Assembly (NCBI GenBank): GCA_036259475.1
Contig: DATABS010000013.1
Coordinates: 52,383-116,382, forward strand
Reading direction: 5' to 3'
Source of the DNA: ZC4RG17 sp036259475
Lineage (GTDB): Bacteria > Actinomycetota > Acidimicrobiia > Spongiisociales > ZC4RG35
DNA: 64,000 bases
Below, piece by piece: positions 42,545 to 50,534 of the stretch. A program made the position numbers and the translations under genes. Numbering within the stretch: position 1 is the first letter of the stretch; every line of letters starts with the position of its first letter. The notes beneath the pieces are model-generated. The model saw nothing but the letters and a program-made list of their open reading frames with translations. It was not told where the DNA came from and searched no databases.

Positions 42545-42892
42545 TCACTCGTCGGAACGAAGGCGGCGCAGTTCCTGTCGCTCCCACTGGCGGCGGCGAC
42601 GTCGCCGCCGGATGATCCCGCCCAGCACCTCGTCGAGGATCACGGCGATGACGACGCTGATGAGGATGATGATCACGAGCGGCAGTTGCCAGTCGAATCC
42701 GAGGAAGTGGATCTCGACGTCGTGGGTGTTCTGCACCGCGAACACCACTATCACCACCGTCAGCGCCAGGAAGAGGGCCAGCCGCCACGGGACTTCGACC
42801 TGGGGCTCTTCGTAACTCCGCCGTTCCTGAGTCGTCGCTTCTTCCGGCTCGACGGGAGAAGCGTTCACTTCTCGGTCATCGTGGTCGGTCAT
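42545..42892 (-). CDS. LapA-domain (DUF1049) membrane protein
   Basis: 115 residues: acidic cytosolic tail of about 35, then two transmembrane helices (about 38-52, 71-90) around QNTHDVEIHFLGFDWQLPL, the LapA signature, and a strongly basic tail RRRRRRRQWERQELRRLR. Related proteins help assemble lipopolysaccharide; in actinobacteria the role is not known. The ATG is 17 nt from the MFS gene's stop. Confidence 0.85.
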   Translation of the reverse strand: MTDHDDREVNASPVEPEEATTQERRSYEEPQVEVPWRLALFLALTVVIVVFAVQNTHDVEIHFLGFDWQLPLVIIILISVVIAVILDEVLGGIIRRRRRRRQWERQELRRLRSDE

Positions 42893-42909
42893 GGCACGAT
42901 CCTACGGGA

Positions 42910-44253
42910 TCATCGAACCGAGGCCTGCTCACTCTCGAAGGACCATCGGGCTCTCGACGCCCGGGCGGCGGCGATGTCCACCCTCCAGAGGAGGAATCCG
43001 CCGACGGCGAAGAAGAACACGAGAGAGAGGATGGCATAGCGGGATGAGCCGGTGACGGCTCCGATGAAGGCGAAGAGGAACGGGCCCCAGATCGCCGAGA
43101 ACTTGGAGAAGACGGAGTAGAAGCCATAGAACTCCGCCGATGCCTCGGCCGGAATCATCGAGCCGTACAGACTTCGCGACAGCGCCTGCACGCCGCCGAG
43201 AACGAACCCGATCACCGCGGCGAGCCCGAGGAACGGAATCGGGGCCCCGGTCGGCAGAAAGAACGCCGCCAGCGCCACCGACGTCCACACGACCAGCGAG
43301 ATGAGGAGCGCCCGCTTGATACCGAGGGCGTACGACAGACGGCCGAATCCGAGCGCCCCGAAGTAGGCGATGAACTGGACAATGAGAAAGGCGAGGACGA
43401 TGACCGTCAGATCCAGCTCCAGCGTACTCCCGGCGTAGGCGCTGGAGATGTTGATCGTCGTCTGTACTCCGTCGTTGTAGAGGATGAAGGCGATGACGAA
43501 CAGGAGGAGCTGGGGGAAATGGCGGAGACGGCGGGCGGTCGCCAAGGTTCGCCCGAAGCCGATACGGAGGTAGGCGTTGGGGCGAGGCAGGTGGCGTAGC
43601 CTCTCCGGCAGCGGTTGGGATATCCCAGTCTCGGGGATGCGGGGAATCGACCAGAGCGAGAAGCCGATCCACCAGATTCCCGCCCCGGCGAGCACGATGC
43701 GGGTGGTCAACTCGGCGCCGAACGGCTCAGCGAAGATCAAGCCGACGCCCAGGAGCAAGTAGAGCCCGCCCCCCACGTAGCCGAGGGCATAGCCGCGCGA
43801 CGACTCGCGGTCGATGGTGTCGTCGCTCGTGAGATCGGGGAGGAAGCCGTCGTAGAAGACGTTGGCCCCGACGAAGCCCATCTGTGCCACGAGGAAGATG
43901 CCGATCGTCGCTCCGACTCGGCCCGGAGCGGCGAAGAAGAGGAGGATCGTGAAGATGGAGCCGATCAGAGCGAAGCCGCTGAGGAACTTCTTCTTCGAGG
44001 CGGAGAAGTCGGCGATCGCCCCGAGGACGGGGATGACGAGGAACATGACCAGCGGTCCGAAACCGGCCACCAGGCCCCACAGGCCGTCCGCCGCCCACTC
44101 CCGGCCGAAGAGGCGGTAGCTATCGCCCGGCACGACGGTGGAGACGAAGAAGGCGGGGAGGACCGCTCCGGCGACCACCGTGACGTAGGCCGAGTTGGCC
44201 CAGTCGTACATCGCCCAGGCGCGGAGGGCCTGGCGATCGTTCCTCGCAGACAC
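42910..44253 (-). CDS. MFS transporter, UMF1/Atg22-like
   Basis: 447 residues, 12 transmembrane helices. Start RAWAMYDWANSAYVTVVAG (about 11-29) is the hallmark of the bacterial Atg22/UMF1 group; ANVFYDGFLPDLTSDDTIDR (about 120-139) is the conserved loop. GTG 44253 lies 6 nt after TACGCT on the minus strand, so leaderless. Paralogue of the transporter at 38624-39874. Substrate unknown, perhaps amino acids as in yeast Atg22. Confidence 0.88.
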   Translation of the reverse strand: MSARNDRQALRAWAMYDWANSAYVTVVAGAVLPAFFVSTVVPGDSYRLFGREWAADGLWGLVAGFGPLVMFLVIPVLGAIADFSASKKKFLSGFALIGSIFTILLFFAAPGRVGATIGIFLVAQMGFVGANVFYDGFLPDLTSDDTIDRESSRGYALGYVGGGLYLLLGVGLIFAEPFGAELTTRIVLAGAGIWWIGFSLWSIPRIPETGISQPLPERLRHLPRPNAYLRIGFGRTLATARRLRHFPQLLLFVIAFILYNDGVQTTINISSAYAGSTLELDLTVIVLAFLIVQFIAYFGALGFGRLSYALGIKRALLISLVVWTSVALAAFFLPTGAPIPFLGLAAVIGFVLGGVQALSRSLYGSMIPAEASAEFYGFYSVFSKFSAIWGPFLFAFIGAVTGSSRYAILSLVFFFAVGGFLLWRVDIAAARASRARWSFESEQASVR

Positions 44254-44305
44254 GAGAGGAGCGTAGCCAGAGGGGTTATTCGTCGAGGCCTCTAGCGTCA
44301 ACTCG

Positions 44306-45511
44306 ATGTTCCTCCGGTTCGTCCTCGTCATCGCCGCCACCGTGGTCATGTCGGCGTGCGCCGACGACGGCTCGAACGAGTCCAGCCGCGCCGCCCAATC
44401 GACTTTCACCTCGATGGTGACGACCACGTTGGCGGAAGCGTCGACGTCGAGTGTCGTCAGCACCACATCTTCGACGACCACGAGCGTTCCGCCCTCGACC
44501 ACTACGACCACCACCCTGTCACCGCTTCAGGCCTTGACGTACGAGCCGGTGGCCCCGGCGGACTTCCCCACCATGATCACGGCCCGCCCGGGCGATGAGG
44601 TGGCCTTGCTGGCAGAACGGGGAGGAGTCGTTCGGGTTCTCGCCGACGGCGAGGTGGGAGACGTAGTCCTCGACATATCCGGTCGGACGACGGTCGACGG
44701 GGAGCGGGGACTTCTCGGCCTGGTGCGCCACCCCGAGGACGACGGGCGCTTGTTCGTGCATTACACGGACGGCGCGGGCGACACCGTCGTATCGGAGTTC
44801 TCGCTCGAGGATCTGGCGGCGGATCCCGACTCGGAACGCGTCCTTCTCACCGTCGACCAGCCCGCCGCCAACCACAACGGCGGCATGATCCAGTTCGGTC
44901 CCGACGGCGCTCTTTACCTGGGGCTGGGAGACGGGGGCGGGGGCGGCGACCGCTTCGGAAACGGCCAGAACACGGAAACGCTGCTCGGTGGGATCGTGCG
45001 TATCGACATCGAGTCGGCCGGGGGAGAGCTGTGGCACCACGGACTCCGCAATCCGTGGCGGTTCTGGATCGACGGCCACGACATCTGGATCGCCGACGTC
45101 GGCCAGGCCAGCTTCGAGGAAGTGGATATCGCCGATGTCACCCAATCCGGGATCAACTACGGCTGGCCGATCATGGAGGGGGCTCACTGCTATCAGGCGA
45201 GCGACTGCGACATGTCCGGCCTGCACCTGCCGCTGATCGAGATCCCCCGCGGCGATGGCGGAGCCTGCTCGATCACAGGCGGAGTCGTCTACCGAGGCTC
45301 GGCCATTCCGGAACTGGCAGGCCGATACCTCTTCTCCGATTACTGCGGAGGCTTCTTGCGATCGGTCGACCGGCAAGGACAGGTCACAGACCACACCGGG
45401 GAGGTCGGTGTTCCCGGGCGAGTGGTGTCGTTCGGAGTCGACGGATCAGGCGAGGTCTACGTAATGACGACCGAGGAAGTGCTGCGTCTCGCCGCCGCCC
45501 GCGAGGGCTAG
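44306..45511 (+). CDS. PQQ-type sugar dehydrogenase-like lipoprotein
   Basis: 401 residues. Lipobox VMSAC (about 13-17), then a Thr/Ser linker (about 30-72), then a six-bladed beta-propeller of the glucose/sorbosone dehydrogenase (Hhip-like) family: GERGLLGLVRHPEDDGRLF (about 132-150), ANHNGGMIQFGPDGALYLG (about 190-208), GLRNPWRF (about 249-256) and GINYGWPIMEG (about 283-293). Substrate not known; many members bind PQQ and oxidise aldoses outside the membrane. ATG follows TAGCGT by 7 nt, a leaderless start. Overlaps the GNAT gene end-to-end. Confidence 0.88.
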   Translation: MFLRFVLVIAATVVMSACADDGSNESSRAAQSTFTSMVTTTLAEASTSSVVSTTSSTTTSVPPSTTTTTTLSPLQALTYEPVAPADFPTMITARPGDEVALLAERGGVVRVLADGEVGDVVLDISGRTTVDGERGLLGLVRHPEDDGRLFVHYTDGAGDTVVSEFSLEDLAADPDSERVLLTVDQPAANHNGGMIQFGPDGALYLGLGDGGGGGDRFGNGQNTETLLGGIVRIDIESAGGELWHHGLRNPWRFWIDGHDIWIADVGQASFEEVDIADVTQSGINYGWPIMEGAHCYQASDCDMSGLHLPLIEIPRGDGGACSITGGVVYRGSAIPELAGRYLFSDYCGGFLRSVDRQGQVTDHTGEVGVPGRVVSFGVDGSGEVYVMTTEEVLRLAAAREG

Positions 45512-45975
45512 AGGTCCTTTCCGAGACAGACGCTGTTGGGAGTCGCCTGGTACTCGCCCCAGCAGGGCACCGGATGGAAACCGAAGCCGGCGTAGAGATG
45601 CCGGGCGGCGGGCTGGGCCGGCCCCATCTCCAGGACCAGTTGGCGGGCGCCGCGCCGCTGCGCCTCCCGCTCGAGTCGTTCGAGGAGGGCGGCTCCCACG
45701 CCATTTCTCCGCGCCTCGGGCCGGACGTACATTCGTTTGATTTCCGCTCGACCATCGCCGACGAGGCGGACGGCCCCACAACCCACCGCTTGCCCGTCGA
45801 GGCGGGCGATCAAGAACACGCCCTTGTCTCCTGTGACCTGCTCGGGTTCGAGCGAGAAGTGGTTCTCGTCGGGGTGATAGAGGCTGTCGAGGACGGCGTT
45901 GAGCTCGCCGATGAGCGCCACGGACTCGGCGTCGGATGGCGCAGCTTCTTCCAGATTCACCAGGCGGGGATTCAC
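45508..45975 (-). CDS. GNAT-family N-acetyltransferase
   Basis: 155 residues. Acetyl-CoA loop RPEARRNGVGAALLERLE (about 85-102, R-x-x-G-x-G variant), preceded by strand AEIKRMYVRPE and followed by LVLEMGPAQPAARHLYAGFGF (about 111-131). Acceptor unknown. Start GTG at 45975 is chosen because TACCGT (45983-45988, minus strand) lies 7 nt upstream; a GTG at 45984 overlaps that -10 box. Confidence 0.88.
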   Translation of the reverse strand: MNPRLVNLEEAAPSDAESVALIGELNAVLDSLYHPDENHFSLEPEQVTGDKGVFLIARLDGQAVGCGAVRLVGDGRAEIKRMYVRPEARRNGVGAALLERLEREAQRRGARQLVLEMGPAQPAARHLYAGFGFHPVPCWGEYQATPNSVCLGKDL

Positions 45976-45982
45976 GTCGGCC

Positions 45983-45992
45983 ACGGTACCCT
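45983..45992. promoter_or_regulatory. Overlapping divergent -10 boxes of GNAT and HIT genes
   Basis: Plus strand TACCCT (45987-45992) is 6 nt before the HIT ATG; minus strand TACCGT (45988-45983) is 7 nt before the GNAT GTG. They overlap by two bases, so two polymerases could not bind both at once. Confidence 0.5.
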
Positions 45993-45998
45993 GCCGCC

Positions 45999-46391
45999 AT
46001 GGCCACCATCTTCACCCGGATCATCGAGGGCGAGATCCCCGGCACCTTCATCTGGAGAGACGATCACTGTGTCGCCTTCATGTCCATCAACCCGCTGCGT
46101 CGGGGCCACGTTCTAGTCGTGCCGATCGAGGAGATCGACCACTGGATCGACTGTCCCCCGGACCTGAGAGATCACCTCTTCGAGGTGGCCCAACGCATCG
46201 CCCGGGCGCAACAGGAGGCATTCGATCCCGCCAGGGTGGGACTGATGATCGCCGGTCTGGAGGTCCCTCATCTCCACCTCCATATAGTGCCGATCGATGG
46301 GGTCCACGACCTGGATTTCGCCAACGCCGCCACCGACGTGGATCGCGAAGAGCTCGAGGCAGCCGCCCAAGCTATCCGGGAAAGGCTGTGA
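45999..46391 (+). CDS. HIT-family nucleotide hydrolase
   Basis: 130 residues. Catalytic HIT motif HLHLHIVP (about 91-98) and the opening IFTRIIEGEIPGTFIWRDD are typical of the Hint/Fhit-like bacterial HIT proteins that hydrolyse AMP-N or diadenosine compounds. ATG at 45999 follows TACCCT by 6 nt, a leaderless start. The middle (about 55-80) has an extra charged helix. Confidence 0.92.
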   Translation: MATIFTRIIEGEIPGTFIWRDDHCVAFMSINPLRRGHVLVVPIEEIDHWIDCPPDLRDHLFEVAQRIARAQQEAFDPARVGLMIAGLEVPHLHLHIVPIDGVHDLDFANAATDVDREELEAAAQAIRERL

Positions 46392-46467
46392 TGATTATGT
46401 GGGGGTACTCCCCCCACACCCCCCACGGCTGCCCGTGGCAGAGCGGGTCGGTGGTCGGGGCCGTCCG
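46392..46467. repeat. Dispersed G/C-hairpin repeat, copy 2
   Basis: Begins TGATTATGTGGGGGTACTCC, then ACCCCCCACGGCTGCCCGTG, GCAGAG(C/T)GGGTCGGTGG and TCGGGGCCGTCC. Almost identical to copy 3, 107 nt downstream, and related to copy 1 at 37425. Confidence 0.8.
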
Positions 46468-46498
46468 GCCTCGGTTGTTCGTTCTTGGGTGGTCTGTT

Positions 46499-46573
46499 TG
46501 ATTATGTGGGGGGTACTCGCCCAACACCCCCCACGGCTGCCCGTGGCAGAGTGGGTCGGTGGTCGGGGCCATC
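46499..46573. repeat. Dispersed G/C-hairpin repeat, copy 3
   Basis: Same unit as copy 2 with a few substitutions (GTACTCGCCCAACACC in the hairpin, ATCC at the end). Confidence 0.8.
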
Positions 46574-46598
46574 CAGCCGGGTTCATCTCACCCGAAGC

Positions 46599-46649
46599 CG
46601 ACTTCCGACTTCCGACTTCAAACTTCCGACTTTCGACCCCGACTTCCGG
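46599..46649. repeat. CTTCCGA heptamer array 2
   Basis: CTTCCGA and near copies: two direct, then CTTCAAA, CTTCCGA, CTTTCGA, and CTTCCGG. Sits 11 nt before the DMT gene start and follows repeat copy 3, as array 1 follows copy 1. Confidence 0.65.
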
Positions 46650-46660
46650 CTGTTGACTCC

Positions 46661-47491
46661 ATGGGCGTGGTCTTAGCCGCCGTCGCCGCCTTCGGCTACG
46701 GCACCGGAGACTTCCTGGGAGGGGTCGCCACCCGCCGGATCCCGGCGGCGAGCACCCTCTTCTGGTCGCATCTGGTGGGCCTGGCTCTGTTGGCGGTGTG
46801 GATTCCGCTCGATCCCGGCGAGCCGATCGTCTCCGACATGATCGCCGGCGCCGGGGCCGGTCTCTTCGGGCTCGCAGGCCTCGTCTTCCTCTACACCGGC
46901 CTGGCACGGGGACGGGCCGCGGTGGTCGCCCCGGCCGCGGCCGTGGTGGGAGCGATCGTCCCCGTGATCGCCGGTGTCGCCGGCGGCGACCCGCTGGGTG
47001 CACTCGGCTGGGCGGGAGTGGCCGCGGCCTTGCCCGCCATCTACCTGGTCTCCACGATCGAGGGGACACCGCGACGAGCGGCCGGGCTCGGCTACGGCTT
47101 GATGGCCGGTTTGTTCTTCGGTGGGTACTTCACCGTCCTCGCCCAGGCGAGTGACGCGTCCGGCATGTGGCCGCTGGTCGCCTCCCGGGGCCTATCCGTG
47201 ACTGTGCTCGTCGTCGCCGGGCTGGCTGCCCGGCGGTCGTGGCTGACCGCTCCGGGCGGACGGGTGGGAGGCGCCGTGGTGGGCGTCGGAGTCCTCGACC
47301 TGATCGGAAACGTCGCCTACCTGCTGGCGGCCAACCTCGCCTCCCTCGTGGTCGTGGCGATGGTTGCGTCGCTCTATCCGGCGGTGACGGTGCTCATGAC
47401 GAGGCTCGTCTACAGCGAGCGCCTGTCTCCCCACCAGCTGAGCGGCCTGGGCCTGGCCGTCCTGGCAGTCGCCTGCTTCTCGGCTGTCTGA
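46661..47491 (+). CDS. EamA/DMT-family transporter
   Basis: 276 residues, ten transmembrane helices in two EamA halves. Ends of halves: GLAGLVFLYTGLARGRAAVV (about 65-84) and LASLVVVAMVASLYPAVTVL (about 226-245), with the YSERLSPHQLSGLGLAV tail typical of DMT exporters. Start ATG 46661 is set by the first helix MGVVLAAVAAFGYGTGDF. The upstream open frame reads through the heptamer array, which is not coding. Substrate unknown. Confidence 0.88.
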   Translation: MGVVLAAVAAFGYGTGDFLGGVATRRIPAASTLFWSHLVGLALLAVWIPLDPGEPIVSDMIAGAGAGLFGLAGLVFLYTGLARGRAAVVAPAAAVVGAIVPVIAGVAGGDPLGALGWAGVAAALPAIYLVSTIEGTPRRAAGLGYGLMAGLFFGGYFTVLAQASDASGMWPLVASRGLSVTVLVVAGLAARRSWLTAPGGRVGGAVVGVGVLDLIGNVAYLLAANLASLVVVAMVASLYPAVTVLMTRLVYSERLSPHQLSGLGLAVLAVACFSAV

Positions 47492-47493
47492 AC

Positions 47494-48621
47494 TCAGCGG
47501 CGAGAGGCGTAGTCGACGACGGTTTGTTCCAGCACCTCCATCGCCCGCGAGTGGCCTGCCAGGGCGTCAGTAGTCGTGTAGGCGAGCACCCGGGCGACCC
47601 ACAGGCGGAAAACCAGACTGCGCCAGGCCGGCTCAGGCCGGTAGGCGTCGATGAGATGGACGAGCGTCTCATACCACCCCTCGCCGTCGAGGAAGGCGAA
47701 CGTCGGCTCCCGCTGGTTGGCCAGAATCGGCCCGGCGATGTGGCGGGGGAATGTCCGGGCGGCTTCGGCTTCAGTCGCAGTCCAGCCCTCGGTCAGTAGA
47801 CGGATGGTTGATTCGACGTCGTATCCGACCTTGTGGGCGATGGCGGGCGTGGCCGGCGCCTCCGGCTCCACCTCGTGCTCGAAAGGCGAGGGAGGCGGCA
47901 TCTCTCCGACGGCCAGCGCAGCTTCGAAGCACTCGTAGACCATCGCCCGCAGCTCCTCGAGAGACCCGTAGAGGGCGTGTTGCTTCCCCCCGGGCACGAA
48001 ATGCTCGTACATAGGGCCGGTTCCGGCGGTGGCATAGGTGATGACGGTGTCGATTCCCCAGTCCGATCGCGAGGTGACGAAGTCGTCATCGACGAGCTTC
48101 TCGACGACACCACGGGAGAGGAGCACCTCGCCGCCCAAGGGCTGGGGGATCTGCCAGAGCTGGGATCGGGAGTGGCCGATGGCGAACAGCGGCCGCGTCA
48201 GCATCCAGGTGATCATGGCGTCGGTAGAGGCGCGGGGGAAGTAGTGGCGAACCACCGGAAAACCGTCGTCGGCTGCCTTCTCGGCCCCTTCGATCCATGA
48301 GGCGTCGAAGTTGGTGATGTCGGCGTCGTAGAAGTGGAGCCGCTCGTTGTCGCCGGTGAGGAACCGGCGCATGGCGGTGTTCATCCCGTCGCCCTTGCCG
48401 GATCGGCGGTCGCCGATCCGATCCTGGAGGATCACCTCCACCGGAACCTTCGTCGACGTCGATATACGGGAGGACTCGCCGGCGAGCAGTTCGAACAATC
48501 GGCCCGGTTCGGCCCCCACCGCCAGCACGCCCGTCACACGCGGATGATGGGCGGCGGTCTCGAGGTTGGCGGTTGCCACATCGGCATCTTCTGACTTGAA
48601 CGGGAATACGACCAGGCTCAT
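47494..48621 (-). CDS. mgs: Mannosylglycerate synthase (GT78)
   Basis: 375 residues. Makes the compatible solute mannosylglycerate from GDP-mannose and glycerate in one step, as in Rhodothermus marinus. Highly similar blocks: MSLVVFPFKSED at the start, QDRIGDRRSGKGDGMNTAMR (about 66-85), LHFYDADITNFDASWI with the metal DAD (about 94-109), RHYFPRASTDAMITWMLTR (about 123-141), QPLGGEVLLSR and SDWGIDTVITYAT (about 181-193), and HKVGYDVESTIRLL. ATG 48621 gives the family N-terminus; in-frame ATGs at 48630 and 48651 are also open. Works in salt, drought or heat stress, beside otsA at 15 kb. Confidence 0.9.
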   Translation of the reverse strand: MSLVVFPFKSEDADVATANLETAAHHPRVTGVLAVGAEPGRLFELLAGESSRISTSTKVPVEVILQDRIGDRRSGKGDGMNTAMRRFLTGDNERLHFYDADITNFDASWIEGAEKAADDGFPVVRHYFPRASTDAMITWMLTRPLFAIGHSRSQLWQIPQPLGGEVLLSRGVVEKLVDDDFVTSRSDWGIDTVITYATAGTGPMYEHFVPGGKQHALYGSLEELRAMVYECFEAALAVGEMPPPSPFEHEVEPEAPATPAIAHKVGYDVESTIRLLTEGWTATEAEAARTFPRHIAGPILANQREPTFAFLDGEGWYETLVHLIDAYRPEPAWRSLVFRLWVARVLAYTTTDALAGHSRAMEVLEQTVVDYASRR

Positions 48622-48776
48622 CGCTGCCATCCTGCCAAGCGGGCGCCTCAACGTTGTAACCGACGTTTAGGCGACTCTGCATCGCAGCAGATCGTGAGAA
48701 CCCTGTGCTCCGGTCATCCGTATCGGCGATCGACGTTCATGGGAGGTGATCCGGTAACGGTCGGACCAAGAAACGG

Positions 48777-48855
48777 CCGGAACCTCGAGACAGGCGCCCA
48801 GCCTTGCAATAGACATGAAAAAGTCGCCACGACATGTCGAAATTCGAGGTTCCGG
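48777..48855. promoter_or_regulatory. 12-bp inverted repeat around the ECF promoter
   Basis: CCGGAACCTCGA (48777-48788) and its exact reverse complement TCGAGGTTCCGG (48844-48855) with 55 nt between. The right arm lies in the spacer of the predicted ECF promoter. It could be an operator or could form an RNA hairpin upstream of the transcript. Confidence 0.4.
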
Positions 48856-48861
48856 TTCGTC
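48835..48861 (+). promoter_or_regulatory. Candidate ECF42-type autoregulated promoter
   Basis: TGTCGA (48835-48840), 17 nt, then CGTC (48858-48861), 38 nt before the DGPF-gene start. TGTCGA and CGTC/CGAC are the -35 and -10 elements reported for ECF42 sigma factors, which are encoded by the second gene of this operon. Confidence 0.55.
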
Positions 48862-48899
48862 GAGAGGACGAAGGTATCCCCTAGAGAAAGGAGCCGAGG

Positions 48900-49271
48900 A
48901 TGCCTAGGTACGCGGCACTCATATACGGACCGGAGGAAAGCCCCGCCGAGGCCGACCCAGAGGTGTTGGCCCAGGTGATGGCCGAATACACCGAGTTCAC
49001 CGACAAGGCGGGGGCGGCCGGAGTCATGAGCGGGGGAGAGGCTCTGGAAGACACGTCGACCGCCACGACGATCCATGTCGAAGGAGGCAAGGGTGGAGAA
49101 GTGATCCACTCCGATGGACCCTTCGCCGAGACGAAAGAGGTCCTCGGTGGGTTCTTCCTCCTCGATTGCAAGGACCTGGATGAAGCCCTGATGTGGGCGG
49201 CACAGATTCCCGGTGCGTGGCACGGTCACATCGAGGTTCGTCCGGTGATCGACTTTTCCCAGGAGCAGTGA
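48900..49271 (+). CDS. DGPF/YCII-domain protein, ECF42 partner
   Basis: 123 residues. YCII fold with the DGPF motif in HSDGPFAETKEVLGGFFLLD (about 69-88) and opening YAALIYGPEES. The DGPF family is the genomic and likely functional partner of ECF42 sigma factors. ATG 48900 has AAGGAG upstream. The stop overlaps the sigma gene start (GTGA at 49268). Confidence 0.92.
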   Translation: MPRYAALIYGPEESPAEADPEVLAQVMAEYTEFTDKAGAAGVMSGGEALEDTSTATTIHVEGGKGGEVIHSDGPFAETKEVLGGFFLLDCKDLDEALMWAAQIPGAWHGHIEVRPVIDFSQEQ

Positions 49272-50473
49272 CCCGGACGGTCGAAGACACGCTGAGGATG
49301 GAGGGTGGCCGGGTGCTGGCCACCCTCATCCGTCTCACGGGCGACTTCGACCTGGCCGAGGACGCGCTGCAGGACGCGGTGGTCGAGGCGCTACAGCGGT
49401 GGGGACCGGATGGGGTGCCGTCGACGCCGGCCGCCTGGCTGACGACTGTCGCTCGCAACAAGGCCCTCGATCGGCTGCGACGTGAGTCGGTCCGCGGGCA
49501 CAAGGAGGCCGATGCCATTCGGCTGCTCTCCGATCCGCCGCCGGTCTCGCCGATAGACGATCGCCTCCGGCTCATCTTCACTTGCTGTCACCCGGCCCTG
49601 TCGCCCGAGTCGCGTGTGGCGCTCACTCTGAGGACCGTCGGTGGGCTCACGACCACCGAACTCGCCCGCTGCTTCTTCGTCTCAGATGCCACCATGGGCC
49701 AGAGGCTGAGCCGGGCCAAAGCGAAGATCGCCCGGGCGAAAATTCCCTACCGGGTCCCCGACGACCACGAGCTACCCGACCGTCTCTCAGCCGTCCTGGC
49801 GACGGTCTATCTCGTCTTCACGGCCGGACATCACGCCCCGCACGGTGCCTTGGACTCACGTCGGGAACTCGCCGAGGAGGCGATTCGACTGGGGCGCTTG
49901 CTACTCGAGTTGTTGGGCGACCATCCCGAGGTGCCTGGTCTTCTGTCGCTGATGCTGGCCACTCATGCCCGCCGGCAAGCCCGCCTCGACGGCAACGGCG
50001 ACATCGTTCTCCTGGCCGACCAGGATCGCGACCTGTGGGATCACCACGCCATCCGGGAGGCGTCCGACATGTTGCAGACCGCCTTGAGGCGGCGACTGCC
50101 GGGCCCGTATCAGATACAGGCCGCCATCGCCTGCCTGCACGGAATCGCTCCGAGTGACGCGGCGACGGATTGGAAGCAGATCGTCGATCTCTACCGAATG
50201 CTGGAGAACACCACCCCGCTACCGGTCGTGGCGATCAACCGCGCGGTGGCCGAAGCGAAGGTCTTCGGGCCGGATGCCGGCCTGGCGGTGGTCAACGCCG
50301 TCACCGGTATGGAGCACTGGCACCTCTACTGGTCGACACGGGCCGAGTTGTTGCGGCAGTCGGGTCGCAACGAAGAGGCAGCGGCCGCCTACCGCAAGGC
50401 ACTCGACTGCGACATGAACCAAAGCGACCGTCGCTTCCTCGAGCGGCGCCTCGGAGAGATCGACACGTCCTGA
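49268..50473 (+). CDS. ECF42 sigma factor with C-terminal TPR-like extension
   Basis: 401 residues: sigma2 (about 8-75: RLTGDFDLAEDALQDAVVEA, then WLTTVARNKALDRLRRE), sigma4 (about 115-165: LRTVGGLTTTELARCFFVSD, then MGQRLSRAKAKI), then a long helical extension (about 170-400, DUF6596) with FTAGHHAPHGALDSRRELAEE and EEAAAAYRKALDCD repeats, as in TPR proteins. This extension replaces an anti-sigma factor in the ECF42 group. GTG 49268 overlaps the stop of the DGPF gene. Expected to recognise the TGTCGA/CGTC promoter at 48835. Confidence 0.93.
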   Translation: MTRTVEDTLRMEGGRVLATLIRLTGDFDLAEDALQDAVVEALQRWGPDGVPSTPAAWLTTVARNKALDRLRRESVRGHKEADAIRLLSDPPPVSPIDDRLRLIFTCCHPALSPESRVALTLRTVGGLTTTELARCFFVSDATMGQRLSRAKAKIARAKIPYRVPDDHELPDRLSAVLATVYLVFTAGHHAPHGALDSRRELAEEAIRLGRLLLELLGDHPEVPGLLSLMLATHARRQARLDGNGDIVLLADQDRDLWDHHAIREASDMLQTALRRRLPGPYQIQAAIACLHGIAPSDAATDWKQIVDLYRMLENTTPLPVVAINRAVAEAKVFGPDAGLAVVNAVTGMEHWHLYWSTRAELLRQSGRNEEAAAAYRKALDCDMNQSDRRFLERRLGEIDTS

Positions 50474-50534
50474 AGGTCGTCGTCCGGGCAGCCTGCACCG
50501 GATCTGTCCCAGCCGGCCGTTACTCTCGCCTGCG

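Noticed and set aside
37594..46649. CRISPR array from the repeated units
   Set aside because: Heptamers are contiguous with no spacers, the longer module has only three copies at two loci, and no cas gene is present.
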